64,000 nucleotides of DNA, taken from positions 13,764,001 to 13,828,000 of the forward strand of contig NC_091050.1 in the NCBI RefSeq assembly GCF_963966145.1, in the 5' to 3' direction. A program made the position numbers and the translations under genes. Origin of the DNA: Tenebrio molitor. Taxonomy: Eukaryota > Arthropoda > Insecta > Coleoptera > Tenebrionidae. Below, in pieces: positions 1-11,999 of this stretch (positions are counted from its first letter, which is position 1; each line of letters starts with the position of its first letter). The notes under the pieces were generated by a model, which was not told the origin of the DNA, searched no databases, and was given only the letters and a program-made list of their open reading frames with translations.

Positions 1-849
1 AGCTAGGGGGAGGAATCCCCCGGGTGAGTCACTGTATGACCTTGATTCGCGACAGATGTGTCAGGTGTTTATCATTTCCATGTTTGTACCGTCCCATTGA
101 GCAAACCCGAGTCCGGACCTGTGCTTTACCCTTTGAATGACTGAATGAGGTGGAGGTGAGTCCGATTGTAGATTATCGTATGACTGTAGCTGAGATTGTC
201 TAATTTAATGTGTACCGATGAGTCTGATCGGTCAATTATCAAATATTGAGAGATAACGCCCTTGGGCAAAAATCAAGTCTTACACTTGGAACTGTTTCCA
301 TAATTTATATTGATATTATTATAAAATTTCTTGGTGGTATTTCAGTGGAAGTTATGCAATTTGAATAAGAAATTAAATAAAGTGTCAAAATAATGTATCT
401 TAAAAGTTGAACAGTAAGAAGCTGAACAGATTTAATTGATCTAATTGATTTTAGTAAACAATCGAAATAAAACCAAATGCGTTTGGTAAATGAGAGGAGA
501 GTAAAAGCAACAGAAAGGAATTGAAGTTTATTTGTATTAGGTGATGACAATAAATACATAAATGAAGGAAATGAGAAAAAAGAAAACATTTGCGAGAGTA
601 AATAAAAATAAGAAGAAGAAAAAAGAAAACATTGAATAGTAATGGGAAAGAATAAATAGTAAGATCCTTAAATCCATTGATCCTTTTACGACTATGATTT
701 CTAGGTTTTTTCCTTATTTTGCATATATTCTGTTTATCTCTATATTCTTCTTCTATTGTCTTCTTCTTCTGAGAAACATTCTTAAATAAAGCTTTTTTTA
801 TTTATGATTTTAGTTTCTACTTTTTCATCTTTTTGACATATTTACCAAA
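1..849. other. AT-rich noncoding DNA
   Basis: No gene is supported here. The first 300 bases are of mixed composition. From about 480 to 660 the plus strand is strongly purine-rich (runs of GAA and AAGAAG), then it turns pyrimidine-rich from about 670 into the minisatellite. The open frame on the minus strand in 305-589 is made of low-complexity Phe, Ser and Leu codons, as expected from a purine-rich top strand, and is not evidence of a gene. Confidence 0.6.
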
Positions 850-1330
850 TACATTATGTCTATTTCGTTTATTTCGTTTATTTCGTTTACTTCGTCTACT
901 TCGTCTACTTCGTCTACTTCGTCTACTTCGTCTACTTCGTCTACTTCGTCTACTTCGTCTATTCCGTCTACTCCGTCTACTTCGTATACTTGGTATACTT
1001 GGTCCACTTCGTATATTTCGTCTACTTTGTCTGATTCTTCTACTTTGTGTACTTCGTGTAATTCATTTACTTCGTTCGTCTACTTCGTTTATCTATTTCG
1101 TTCGTTTACTTCGTTCGTCTTCTTCGTCCACTTCGTCTACTTCGTCTGCTTGGTGTACTTTTTGTACTTCTTGTAAATCGGCTACTTCGTCAACGTCGTC
1201 TACTTCGGCCACTTCGTCTATTTTGTTGGACTACTTCGTCTACTTCGTTCTTCTAGTTCCTCTACTTCCTTCGTCTACTTCCTCTACGTCTTTCGTCTAC
1301 TTCGTCTATTTTGTCTACTTCGTCTATTAA
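850..1330. repeat. 9-bp minisatellite (TTCGTCTAC)n
   Basis: A tandem array of a 9-bp unit, TTCGTCTAC, with variants such as TTCGTTTAT at the left edge. About eight near-perfect units lie between roughly 895 and 960; units then decay steadily to 1330. Because the unit length is a multiple of three, both strands stay open for long stretches and give repetitive peptides (Glu-Val-Asp type on the minus strand). These are by-products of the repeat and not believable proteins. Confidence 0.9.
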
Positions 1331-2470
1331 GTTCAATACGTTTTTTTCTTCTTTAGTAGTGGGTGATGAATGTGAAAAAAATAAGAAGAATAGAACATGA
1401 TTCTACTTGATCCTATATTTTTTTAAAGAGAAATAAGGAACAATTTAAGAAAAATAGAAGAAAAATTCCCGATTAGAGGCTAAGGAAAAATTTAAATTAA
1501 GGAAATATGGAAAAAATAATTATTTATTTTAGAATAAATCCAAAACAAGGAATGAAAAATGTTCTTTCAATGTTTTCAATGCTTCATGCGTAGATTGTTT
1601 TCTTGTACGGTTATTTCCTTTACTTTTAGGATTTTAATGGTCTTAGGAAGCATTCCAATTTGTCTTTTTTTGTCCGTCAGACATTTGAAATGTTCATTTT
1701 TTCATTTATTTCTTTAGTTTGTATTTTTTCACCTTTTGTTATATTTGAAAAAAATGAAATATTTTGGTTTATATCTGCGTTAGTAGATGAAGAAAATGAA
1801 AAAAGATCAATTAAAGAATAGGGAACAAAGAGGTTTCATTTAATTTAACAAAAAATTCGTGAGGGGAAAAATAAAAACAAAACAAAAAAGGAAATGTAAT
1901 GAAAAGTGTATATTTGATAAGAAACGAGTAAACAATTTTATTGTGAATAAACGTGGTTGGCGGAAAGGAAGAGTGTAGTGTAATGAAGGAGAGATAAGAA
2001 AATATTTCTTATTAGGAGCAAAAGGAAAAATTAAAATAAGGAAAGCATGAATTAAACAGGATTTAATTTAGAGAGGGCAAATAATAAGAAGCGAAAAATG
2101 TAAATATGTATTAAAAAAAAAAAACGTAAACAGTGATGGAAATATTGTGACAACTGACGAGAGTAGGAATTAAAAGAATAATAATCATACATTTTGGATG
2201 TACATACTTAATAATGAAAGAGTGCGATGCATAGTACATAAGTAGCAGAAAGAAGGTAAAAGAGTAAGTAACAAAAAACTCTTATAAATGAAAGAATAAG
2301 AAATGAAAAATACAAAAGGACTGTTTGTTGAAAAGTAGAACAGTCAAATAAAAATAAAGACTTCCGAGAAAGTGTACTGAAAAGAGAAAAAACCTTCCAG
2401 TAAAAAATGTAACACTGAGAAAGAAGCGAGAAAAACATAAAAACAGAACAGATAAAATTATTGTAAAATT
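1331..2470. other. Purine-rich low-complexity tract
   Basis: About 1.1 kb in which the plus strand is dominated by A and G (AAAAATAAGAAGAA-type sequence). The bias is opposite to the pyrimidine-rich minisatellite just before it. The minus-strand open frame at 2208-2438 is an artefact of this bias. No gene or known element recognised. Confidence 0.55.
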
Positions 2471-4130
2471 ATTTATCTCTCTGATTGAGCTTCTAACAGC
2501 ATTATTAATTCCAACCTTCAGAGTTTATAAACTTTTACAATTTTGAAGCCATTAAATGTTGTATTTATTCGATTATTATAAATTAATTGGAACTACATAT
2601 TGTGTCAAATTTATTTACAGTTAATTACAGGAAAATCTATAATTTAAATATACTTGAACGACTTGATAAATTTTAAAATGTAACAATTATGATAAAATTA
2701 GCATAACAATTAACGCTGCAGTTTGTGCAACTTTTGCTTAATTTTTCCTAATTAAATACGTGGCAATGCAATTGAATGGTGTATTTTTACGATAATTTCA
2801 CGCCCGTCCAATGCAGCTCCATCGAACTTTCACTAATTTACCGACCGATTAAATTTGTGCCTCAAAATGTTCCCCAACTCATCCTTAGCAATTTTGTTAA
2901 TTCAAATGTAATTACACGTATTTATTTATACAGCTGAGCAATTTCGTAGATAAATCTCGTCAGTATCAACATCATTTCATTAGTAATCTCCCACGATTCA
3001 ATTACCCAAGTTGTAAAAATATTCTCGGTTCCACTAACACTAATTAATTTAAATAGTATGACCGCTAATTTAAAAATAATTCAGTGAACTAATTGGCCGC
3101 GGCGCATTCGGGACCAGATTTTTCGAATTTTACAAAATAAATTAAAACATTCTAATTTGTTCGATAATTAGGAGTAACGGAACCACAATTTTCAAAATGT
3201 AACTGCATTGTTTGAAAAATTCTTGGTGAATTCCAGTCCGACGAGAACTGTGGTGTCATCCTCGATCTGTCAGAACTAGGATTAAGAAAAATCCATTTTG
3301 ATGAATGTGAAAAAAGCGTGGCCTTGGGGTGTTCACCTGGAAAGTGGGCGCTCCTCGGGCACTTTTCGGGTTTTTCCGAAGTGGGTCACAGATTTAGTAT
3401 TGAATTTTACCATAAATTTTATTATTGGGCGAAACTTTATATCGGAAACGTCTCGCCGCGTTTATGGGTGTTTGTCACGAAAAAAATTAATTGCGGTTTT
3501 ATTGCCCCTCTTATCGGACACGTAATCGCGGAAACGAACAAGTTAATAAAAGTGCTGAAAAAATTACGGCAAGAGACGTATTGTCTGCGCGGTTTGGAAA
3601 TCTTGAATTAATTTAATCGCTTAATTGCCGGCCAGGCTTGTCAACAAGATATAACGGAAAAATGTAATTTGGACAGCCTCACCTATGTCGAATTTACGAC
3701 CGTCTATTATGCGACATCTTGCTTCGGCGGCCATTAATAAGAGCGTCAGCTTGATGGATCCGTTTACTTGTCGGGCCTGAATCAGATTTTTCGCGATTAA
3801 ATTGATTTTCTGTCTTGGGTTAAGTGGTGTGACATTAGATGTTTAGCTTTATGGCTTTCATGGGTTTCAAAGCGCGTACTTTCCAATCCTTTTCCTTATT
3901 ATCGAGATGATGCACCAAAAGCGTGCCACGCGCAGTGGCGTAGCCCAAAACAAACCAAAATTTTTATTCCCAAAAATTCACACAGTTCTCTTCTCGAGGG
4001 TCAAGCAATGTAAAAAATAAAAAAATCGGCCATTTAGAAATAGAGCCCTTTTCAACAAGGAAAATTTTTGTCCTATTTCCTTTTCCTTTTTATGTAACAA
4101 ACCACTCGGTAGAAATTCTTTGAATGTTAG
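2471..4130. other. Anonymous single-copy-like DNA
   Basis: AT-rich to about 3050 with many TAATTA-type words, then mixed. Two overlapping plus-strand frames between 3298 and 3611 are open, but have unremarkable codon texture and no splice or promoter context. No gene supported. Confidence 0.5.
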
Positions 4131-4167
4131 GTTGACTTCACATACAAAGCTTCTAGATCTAGACTGC

Positions 4168-4270
4168 TCGAGGTGTCGGATTGTCTCATGGGCTGTGGCC
4201 TTGGAAATATCTGCGCGAAGGCGGAGCGATAAACCAGTGAAAAATCTGTAAATGAAAACTCAAGCTTCAG
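4168..4270 (+). mobile_element. Partial MITE (TIR family shared with 18.8 and 41.7 kb)
   Basis: This stretch carries the words GAGGTGTCGGATTGTCTCAT and GGGCTGTGGCCTTGGAAATA followed by TCTGCGCGAAGGCGG. The same series occurs at 41732-41790, where it forms the left end of a complete short inverted-repeat element. Only the left half is recognisable here, so it is a truncated or diverged copy. No coding capacity. Confidence 0.55.
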
Positions 4271-5940
4271 TAACGATAAAAATTGTGACAGTAATAATAA
4301 TTTGTGACACTTTCGTTGTGTTTCGGAGTGGCGTGTGGAGCCAGGTCGAGCGTATCTTTGTTTCAGCAGGACGAGGCGCGCCCACACACGGCGCAAGGTA
4401 CGGTACTCCGGTCGAAGAAGGTGTGTTGATATCGATAAGGTGCAGGAAAGGCCCAAGATGGGTTTTGTCGGCGCCGCTGATTTGGTACCATCGCAACGAC
4501 GTTGTCTACGATCAGGGCCCGTGGCACTGTCATTACAAATACCACAGTCATGTAAGTTAAACAGCTTAATTGAATTTTTCGTCTCGGTGTATCATTTGGT
4601 TGAATGATACTAATTAAGAAAAGCTCACAATGTTTCCATTCAGCAACGCCACAATATTGTTTCATTTACAATTACACGAATCGAACGTCCTGAACAGTTA
4701 TAGCCGATGCAAAAAAATATACCCAATGGCCAATACATACACGAATTTGACCGTAACACCTCCTTAATATTAAATACGGAGATAAGTGTTATTTAATAAC
4801 CACTCAAGTGGAAACTTCTAAAACTAATTCCAAATGGAATCCGGTGCGAGGCGTGCTGCCCGGTAAGTAGATCAGTTTTGTTGAAAACACAAAAAATACG
4901 GTAATTTGATGATTTTAGGTAACCTTATTTAGCGGTTGTTGTTTTGAATCGATAATTGGCAACGGTTCTCTCGGGGAGCACGAACCCACATTTGAAGAAG
5001 ATTTTTTCGGAGCGCCGCCGGCAGTTAGCATCGTGGCCCCCGGCGCGCTCTTAACTGTCGCCATTATTATTGTTTTTTACGGTTCGACTCGGAAATGATC
5101 GAATCGAATTGCGCCAACAAACCTTGACACTTAATTAAAATCCGTCCCAGCGCGAATGACGCTGCCATAATCGAATCGGGTTAGATAAATAGCGAAAATG
5201 ATGGACGATTTAGAAAGTCCCCGCGAAACCGACACCCTGGGAGACTCGCGCCGCGTTCCGAGCGCGTCGCGTTGCGTAACGCGCACCGCAAAGCGCCCAT
5301 TAATATTAATAACGCACTTGTCGGAGCGTTGGCGTGTAATGTGCAATTATGCTGAGGCGAAATGTCGCCGCCCGCTCTTATTAACATTGTACGTTTTTGC
5401 ATTATGCAAAATGCGCAACAAACAAAACTGAATATTCACAATTATGCCGCGAAACGTGGCCGTTGTGGTTAACGAACTCGCGAATTTCCGCCGATCGAAA
5501 AACGTAGGCGGATCGGTTGGCAATCGAGACGTCGGATGGTGTTGTCGATGATGTTTTATTGGGTTGGCAATTAATGGATGTAAACAGAGGGCAGCAGGGA
5601 CCGAATGTCACGCACGGCCTGTTTTGCCAACGATTTTGCTCACCGAGTGTCCGGGAAGATTTATCGATCTGGGTAGAGCAGTGTCTTTTAATTGTCGCTC
5701 GATAGAAACACAAGAATGAATCGACCAATGAATGAGAAGTTTCGAAAATGTTTTCAAAGCCTCGCAACTGACAAATTGGAACAAGTCCAAGAAAAGGAAA
5801 ACAATGCGAGAGAAATAATTGTCGAAAACTCTCAAGTTCGAGATTATGCTGTGACTTCTTGACACGGCATTCAGGCCGGATTAATTTATCATTACGAATA
5901 AATTTTCTAGATTTTTTTTGTTCTGGCATCAAGGTCCATG
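4271..5940. other. Mixed DNA with CpG-rich blocks
   Basis: Contains CpG-rich patches at about 4980-5090 and 5210-5480 set in AT-rich DNA, the texture often seen in insect regulatory DNA. Several short open frames on both strands overlap each other and none stands out. A promoter or enhancer is possible, but nothing in the sequence proves it. Confidence 0.4.
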
Positions 5941-5950
5941 ATTTAGTAGT

Positions 5951-6575
5951 ACTCTGTAGTAAGAATAGAGAAAAATGTGGCCGCGGTCAAGCCGGGATTC
6001 GAACCCGGATCTTCCACTTTCCGGGCAGATGATCTCATCACAAAGCCATCCCAGAGGATAGTATAATGCTTTATTTGCCCTACGAGCTTTCCGATTCCTG
6101 CTTTCAGTTTTATCTAAAAAATAAGAATCCAAAACAGAAATAATATTTTTCTCCCACTCTTTCTATTTCCATTCTGTCCCTTCTTTTTCCATATCTTTTT
6201 CATATCTCCCTTCCGCCTTCATTCAGTATTTCTCTTCGTTCCTTTCTCTCTGTCTCTCTCCATTTCGCTACATCCATTCCACATGTGCTCAATTGTCTTT
6301 CTCTCCTCATAGCACATTCTGCACCTTCTTTCCTCTCCTTCCATCCAATATCTGTTTTCTCTCTCCTCTTTCCCACATCTAAATCACGTCATTATTTTTC
6401 TTTCTCTTGCACTCTCTCTCCCCAGGTACTCCGGAATTTCCTCTATCATACACCTCTCCTACTCTGTACTGTTGTACTCTGATTCTTTGATTCTGTCTCT
6501 TTTTTCTTGTTTGTCCTTGTCTTTGTCCCTTTCACAGCTCTACATTCATCCATCTTCCTTTTGCTCTCAATCTTT
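5951..6575. repeat. Direct repeat copy 1 (pair with 8040-8665)
   Basis: This ~620-bp stretch is nearly identical to 8040-8665, about 2.09 kb away, with only a few substitutions. It covers the tRNA-like module and the 3' part of the LINE fragment. Similarity ends sharply near the CTCAATCTTT word, where copy 1 continues into more LINE sequence and copy 2 jumps into repeat A. High identity implies a recent duplication or insertion. Confidence 0.85.
5978..6060 (-). other. tRNA-like module next to LINE 3' end
   Basis: On the minus strand there is a perfect pol III B box, GGTTCGAATCC (5995-6005), inside a five-pair T-arm-like stem (CCGGG/CCCGG). An A-box-like word beginning TGGC lies upstream at about 6033-6048. 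The anticodon stem is poor, so this is not a functional tRNA. It lies just downstream of the LINE C-terminal coding remnant on the same strand, so it may be a SINE head or a tRNA-derived part of the LINE 3' region. Confidence 0.6.
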
Positions 6576-7013
6576 CCACTTCTTCACTGACATACCCGTT
6601 CCTCTGGTAGTACTTCTCACTCTCTTCTTCTTCTCCTTGTTCTTTTTCTTTTCGCTCCAGTATTCCGTCAGTATCCTGCACTCTTCCCTTCCATCCATTT
6701 TGTTCTCAAACTTTGCCGCTCTCTTTTCCTCTTTCAGTCTCAGCCTATTCCTCTTTCACTATGTAACCTGGTCTTTCTCTGTCCACTCCTAGCACCCATC
6801 TCACATATTTTTCTCGCGCTCTCTCTACCTCTTCTTGCCCTTCCATCCCCAGATCTCTTCCCCGTACATCAATATACTCTCTACCATGCTCTCAAACATC
6901 ATCATTCTCCTCCCCACTTTCTCTCTCCTATTTCTTACACACATCTCACTACCTTGTTTGCCTTCCTCACTATCTCTCTCATGTGTGCCTTGTCCGTGGC
7001 TCTTTCATTGAAG
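6133..7013 (-). mobile_element. LINE (non-LTR retrotransposon) ORF2 C-terminal fragment
   Basis: Minus-strand remnants match the C-terminal third of an insect non-LTR retrotransposon polyprotein. In order on the minus strand: FNERATDKAHMREIVRKANK near 6945-7010, MMFESMVESIL near 6880-6905, and the CCHC-type knuckle CRMCYEERKTIEHMWNGC near 6290-6345 (C-x2-C-x8-H-x4-C). Frame changes break the reading frame repeatedly. The reverse transcriptase catalytic core and endonuclease are absent, so the copy is dead and 5'-truncated. The family name is inferred from motif recognition. Confidence 0.8.
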
Positions 7014-8036
7014 GCTACAGTTTTTTCTTTCTTAATACTACAGCTATGGTTGTTTGGAATTCCAAGAAGATTTTTTGTTTCAAATCCAAAACCAATGCGG
7101 TTAAAATTGAAGGATTTAACAAGCTGGATTACGAAAAGAGATATAATCATCACTGCAGCTCCAGTATTAAGAGAGATCTTATGTATTTTGATACGTAAAA
7201 ATATTTGAAAATTTATTGCAATTTCAATCTAGACTAAGTGCGGTATAGATAATAGAGCTTGAGAAAAGATCAAGAATTATTGCTTCGCGGTCGTTCTAAA
7301 AAAACTTCAATAAACAAAATTAAGGTTTGTAGGTTTTTTTCGTAAGCTAAAAGTTGAAACTCGAGGCACCAAAGAAGTTATCTTAAAAGAGGAATCCAAC
7401 GGTGCAAGATTTATCACCATAGATGAGGGAGCTACATCTATGCAAATTTTGTAAGGAATTATTCACGCAAGGGATTTTTTGAAAAATGTTTTGTCTGGAA
7501 TTCTATAAAATGTTTCAAACCATTTGAATTCAGTTAGAGAAATATCACTCTTGTAGCTTCAGTAAAAGCGAGACAATTGATGAAAGGCTTCGAAACTAGG
7601 AAGATTTTTGGCTACGCAGTTGAAAAAAGTTTTACCTAAAATAACCTTTTTCCGAGGTTTTTGTGTTTTTTTTTGGCAATTAAACAGCTGGATCAATATT
7701 TTTAGACACAGGAAGCTATTTAAAAGGAGGAATCTAACGGTGCTTTAATAAGGCAGCTGTAGCCATTTAAAATTTTGAACTTTTTACCAAATTGAAGGCA
7801 CCTGCATAGATTTAAAAAAAAATTGAAATCTCATCCGAATCGATTTTTGTGTGCTTATTTTGTGATTCTTTAAAAAGTTTTCATGTGATGTAGATAATTG
7901 AATTCCAAAACAGCAGGAATTATTGTTCTAAGATCATTGAAAAAGAAGAGAAGGGATTTTTTTTTTCTGAGATTACCATAACGAATTGAATTTCTTTTGG
8001 TCAGAAAAAAGTTCTTTGAAGAGGACTCCATTGAAC
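7014..8036. repeat. Repeat A, copy 1 (unclassified)
   Basis: About 1 kb of AT-rich repeat with near-identical copies at 19703-20820 and partly at 8668-9260. It contains recurrent words such as TTTAATAAGGCAGCTGT and AGGAATCTAACGGTGC. A minus-strand frame reads FFLTKR followed by DSIRYGNL in the copies, but it is short and not recognised. Its junction with the LINE fragment at about 7013 recurs at about 19702, so the two pieces move or duplicate as one unit. It is cut at 8036 by the second tRNA-like/LINE copy. Confidence 0.75.
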
Positions 8037-8039
8037 TTA

Positions 8040-8665
8040 CTCTGTAGTAAGAATAGAGAAAAATGTGGCCGCGGTCAAGCCGGAATTCGAACCCGGATCT
8101 TCCACTTTCCGGGTAGATGATCTCACCACAAAGCCATCCCAGAGGATAGTATAATGCTTTATTTCCCCTACGAGCTTTCCGATTCCTGCTTTCAGTTTTA
8201 TCTAAAAAATAAGAATCCAAAAGAGAAATAATATTTTTCTCCCACTCTTTCTATTTCCATTCTGTCCCTTCTTTTTCCATATCTTTTTCATATCTCCCTT
8301 CCGCCTTCATTCAGTATTTCTCCTCGTTCCTTTCTCTCTGTCTCTCTCCATTTCGCTACATCCATTCCACATGTGCTCAATTGTCTTTCTCTCCTCATAG
8401 CACATTCTGCACCTTCTTTCCTCTCCTTCCATCCAATATCTGTTTTCTCTCTCCTCTTTCCCACATCTAAATCACGTCATTATTTTTCTTTCTCTTGCAC
8501 TCTCTCTCCCCAGGTACTCCGGAATTTCCTCTATCATACACCTCTCCTACTCTGTACTGTTGTACTCTGATTCTTTGATTCTGTCTCTTTTTTCTTGTTT
8601 GTCCTTGTCTTTGTCCCTTTCACAGCTCTACATTCATCCATCTTCCTTTTGCTCTCAATCTTTTC
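8040..8665. repeat. Direct repeat copy 2 (tRNA-like module plus LINE 3' piece)
   Basis: Near-identical copy of 5951-6575, inserted within repeat A: repeat A sequence lies on both sides (to 8036 and from about 8668). The tRNA-like module is at 8067-8150 on the minus strand, with a B box carrying one change (GGTTCGAATTC, 8084-8094). The LINE part retains the CRMCYEERKTIEHM knuckle on the minus strand. Confidence 0.8.
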
Positions 8666-8667
8666 TT

Positions 8668-9260
8668 AATAAGCTGGACAACTTGATGAAAGGCTTCCTC
8701 CAAACTAGCAAAATTTTTGGCTACCCAGTCGAAAAATATTTTACCTAAAATACGCTTTTTTCGAGTTTTTTTGTATTTTTTTTTTTGGAAATTAAACGAT
8801 TGGATCATTTTTTTGGACACAAAGGAAGCTATCTAAAAGGAGGAATCTAACGATGCTTTAATAAGGCAGCTGTGACCATTTAAAATTTTGAAATTTTCAC
8901 CGAATTGAAAGCACCTACATAGATTTAAAAAAAAACTGAAATTTCATCCGAATCGATTTTTTGTGTGCTTATTTTGTGCTTCTTTAAAAATGTTTCATGT
9001 GATGTAGTTTGATAAGTAAATTCCAAAAGAACAGGAATTATTGTTCTACGATCAATGAAAAAGAAGAGAAGGGAATTTTTTTCTTTGAGATTACCATGAC
9101 GAATTGAATCTCTTTTGGTCAGAAAAAAGTTCTTTGAAGAGGATTCCATCGAACTAAAAAATGTTGTTAAAAATATTCTCCTAGCAGTCTGACTGGAGGA
9201 GTTATGAATTAAAATTTTAATGGAAAAAAATCTTCTCCTTTTCAGTTCCCTAAGTTCAAA
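8668..9260. repeat. Repeat A, copy 3 (partial)
   Basis: Matches the second half of repeat A copies 1 and 2, including the TTGGTCAGAAAAAAGTTCTT word and the poly-A-flanked CAGTTCCCTAAGTTCAAACT region that copy 1 has lost. It appears to be the continuation of repeat A interrupted by the insert at 8040-8665, with extra divergence. Confidence 0.65.
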
Positions 9261-9419
9261 CTTAGGATTTTCGATGAATTGTTTTTCTTAAATCCGACCC
9301 CAACCTGGTTCCAGAGGTCAATTCAACGATGTAAAATTCATCTCTGTAGCTGCTTTAGTGCTTTAATAAGGCAAAGTTGAAATTCGGAATTTAAAAGACA
9401 CTGAAGATTCTTTCTCTCA

Positions 9420-9745
9420 TATTCCCTGTTGTATCTGTTTGATTCCTTCCCTTCTTTCTTGCTTATCTGTGTCTTTGTCCCTTTCACTCAGTTTCTACAT
9501 TTATCTATCTTCCTTTTGCTCTCAAACTTTCCATTTTTTCAGTGGCATACCCGTTCCTCTGGTAGGACTTCTTTCTTTCTCCTTCTTCTCCGTGTTCTTT
9601 TTCTTTTCTCTCCAGCAATCCGTTAGTCTCCTTCACTCTTCTATTCCATCCATTTTGTCTTCAAACTCTGCCGCTTTCTTTCCCGCTTTCACTCTCAGCC
9701 TATTCCTCTTCATGCTTTCAAGCATCAGCATTCTCCTCCTGAAAT
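9420..9745 (-). mobile_element. LINE fragment, degenerate
   Basis: Pyrimidine-rich plus strand whose reverse strand is LINE C-terminal or linker sequence of the same family as 6133-7013 and 52450-53990. It shares long words with those copies, such as the CTTTTGCTCTCAAACTTTCC region. The reading frame is broken. Flanked on the left by a repeat A tail (GAATTTAAAAGACACTGAAG, shared with 52435-52460). Confidence 0.65.
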
Positions 9746-10030
9746 CACCTCCCTTTTTTTTCTCTCCTATTCTCCAAACAGGTTACTGGTTCAATTTATC
9801 TTGCAAGAACTCTTGGTATCATGATTATTATTGTTACAATTTTTGTTTTTCCATCCCTTCCAGGTAGCTTATTATTCATTTTAAGATTTCTGCTTGAATC
9901 CTCTTGAAAGAACTTTTCGCATTGTTATTATTATTGAATAGTTTTTGGTTGCTTGGATTCCTTGTTGACCAGATGTTCTCTTGGCTGCAAAAAATCGTTG
10001 TGCCAAATGATAAGCTAATACACTCCACAC

Positions 10031-10198
10031 CTGAGATGAAGTGTGCAGATGCTCCGGTAGCTCTCCAGCTGGCGATCCGGTCGCTTCCGGATGTCGATTC
10101 CGTTTTCGGGGTTGGCGTGGAAGGGCAGGTCATGGCGACCGCCGCCTCGCGTGATGCCCCCGAGCGTTCGGTTTCTCAATGCTGTTCCGTGACCTTTG
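10031..10198 (-). CDS. Possible internal exon, unrecognised
   Basis: A 168-bp minus-strand block bounded by an AG (CCAATCAG at the 5' side) and a CAG|GTGTGG donor at 10031/10030. One frame reads through with charged, protein-like text, including RHDLPFHANPENG and IDIRKRPDRQLESYRS. It is much richer in G and C than its surroundings. Against it: the plus strand and another minus frame are also open across most of the block, the upstream polypyrimidine tract is weak, and I recognise no family. No partner exon was found. Confidence 0.22.
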
Positions 10199-10409
10199 CT
10201 GATTGGTTTCTATCAAGCTCGGTGCAGATATGGGGCAACTCCTTATTTCGCTCCATGTACTCTGTTCTATTCAAATGTAATTCAGATTTATTATCTATGC
10301 TGAAATACGCACGACGAAGGCCAACCAATATTGGCTGCATTGTTACAGCTCCGATTGTACAAATTGCCCAATCACACACACATACACGGATTGATTACAG
10401 GGTGTGAGC

Positions 10410-11999
10410 GGGGCTTAAAGACGCCGACGTCGATCTCATCAGATCGGATTGATAAAAATCGTGTTGCGAATAAACGACGGATTATTAATCAAGAAGTGAA
10501 AAAGTACACACACACCGGATAGATAAATTTATGTGCTCGGAACGAGCCATGTAACAATGGCAATATCAATTTGTTCCAGTTATCTGACTCGATCTGAACA
10601 TGCGCCACAATCAAATCTGATTTCGTTTCTTTTTCCAATTAAACAGACAATGCAGATCAAGACGTAAACCATTTTTGTTGCGAATGCGGATTGCGGTGGA
10701 GAACTTTTGTTTAGATAAACCATTTGTCAATTGCACCGACCAGGGGAAATTACCGTATCGGGTGCACAGCAGGTGCACTGATTTAATAACTCTACTATTT
10801 GCTACCTGCCAATAACGCTAAACAACACAATTGCGACAACAAGAAAGCTACGGTAGTTATTTAATTATAATTAATCAATCTAGATCGAACCCGATTTAAA
10901 TCATATCGAATTCTTGTAGAATACTAACAAACGCTTTGTATTTTGTAATTGTAAAAAAAAGAAAGAAAATCACCCAACGGACTTCGTCTCGGTCTTCAAT
11001 CTCTGGGTTTAGCACAAAAAGTCTCACTTCTACTCTTAATGATATAATCTACTATTATTACTGCTTCTCATGTTTATCAGGGATTTAATTCTCGTGACGT
11101 TTAATAGTAGAAGTTAAGTAATGAACTGGTAATGTAACGCGGTTTTACCGCCGGCCACCCATCCAAATATCAACCACGCCCAGTCTTGCTTAGCTTTTCA
11201 GATCGAATAAAAATGAGTGTTTTTAGACTGGTGAGGTCGTCACATGTATTGTTATCATCGTAATTTACTCGATAAGAATATTTTGCAGGTCGGTGTAAAA
11301 TTTTCAAAATAAAATATTATTTATTGAAATTTCCCGTCCAATTCTAATTTCGTTTTGGAACGAAACCATCCAGAAACCAACTGATTAGCAAAAATGCAAA
11401 AAATAAATGTCTTGTACGCGATAAAATAAATATCCTCATTTAAATTAGTTCTCTATTCAAACACCCGATTACCGTAATAAATTAGCATGTTTTTGCATTA
11501 AATATGAATTTTCAATTCAGGAAGCCCTCGAAACCGCAAAACGGTTCCAAATCTGCAAAATATCCATTTCGCTGTGATAAATCGTTAATTAATTCCACAA
11601 TAACGACCAAAGTTTAATTCAGAGCGACCGTTCGTTTTTGAAAAATTTCTTGCCGATCCGGGGATCCCATAAATTCTGGAACCGGCGCCGAAATTCGACC
11701 GGAAAAGCGACTAGACATTAATTTATGCAAATTTTCGTTAATTTCTTGCAGACCGCCGGCGGGATTACGCACGTTGAAACATAATCGACGTAAGATGCTT
11801 TTAATTAAAACAAACGAGACAATTTAGAGTCCACCCGGTATAACCTGTTCAAATTCGAAATATATGGGCAGGAAAAAAAATGACTGGAGGGTGCGTGTTT
11901 CTGTTACGCAATAATTACCATTGAGGCTGTCGCTTTTTCCGTGTTAAGTAATAAATAATAATTAATTGCCGACCGGGACGTGGGAATTTTAATATGGAA
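10410..11999. other. Anonymous DNA, possibly regulatory
   Basis: AT-rich with moderate CpG blocks. A POU-type octamer, ATGCAAAT, lies at 11725-11732. A (CA)n microsatellite lies at about 10374-10390 just to the left. No open frame of note. Confidence 0.45.

Noticed and set aside
833..1330. Long open frames on both strands giving Leu/Arg-rich and Asp/Glu/Val-rich peptides
   Set aside because: They are translations of a 9-bp tandem repeat, whose period keeps all frames open.
5402..5932. 176-codon minus-strand frame
   Set aside because: Open frames on the other strand mirror it. The text has no recognised domain and no splice or promoter context.
5978..6060. A functional tRNA gene
   Set aside because: The T arm is perfect but the anticodon and acceptor stems do not pair, and the module is repeated next to LINE debris.
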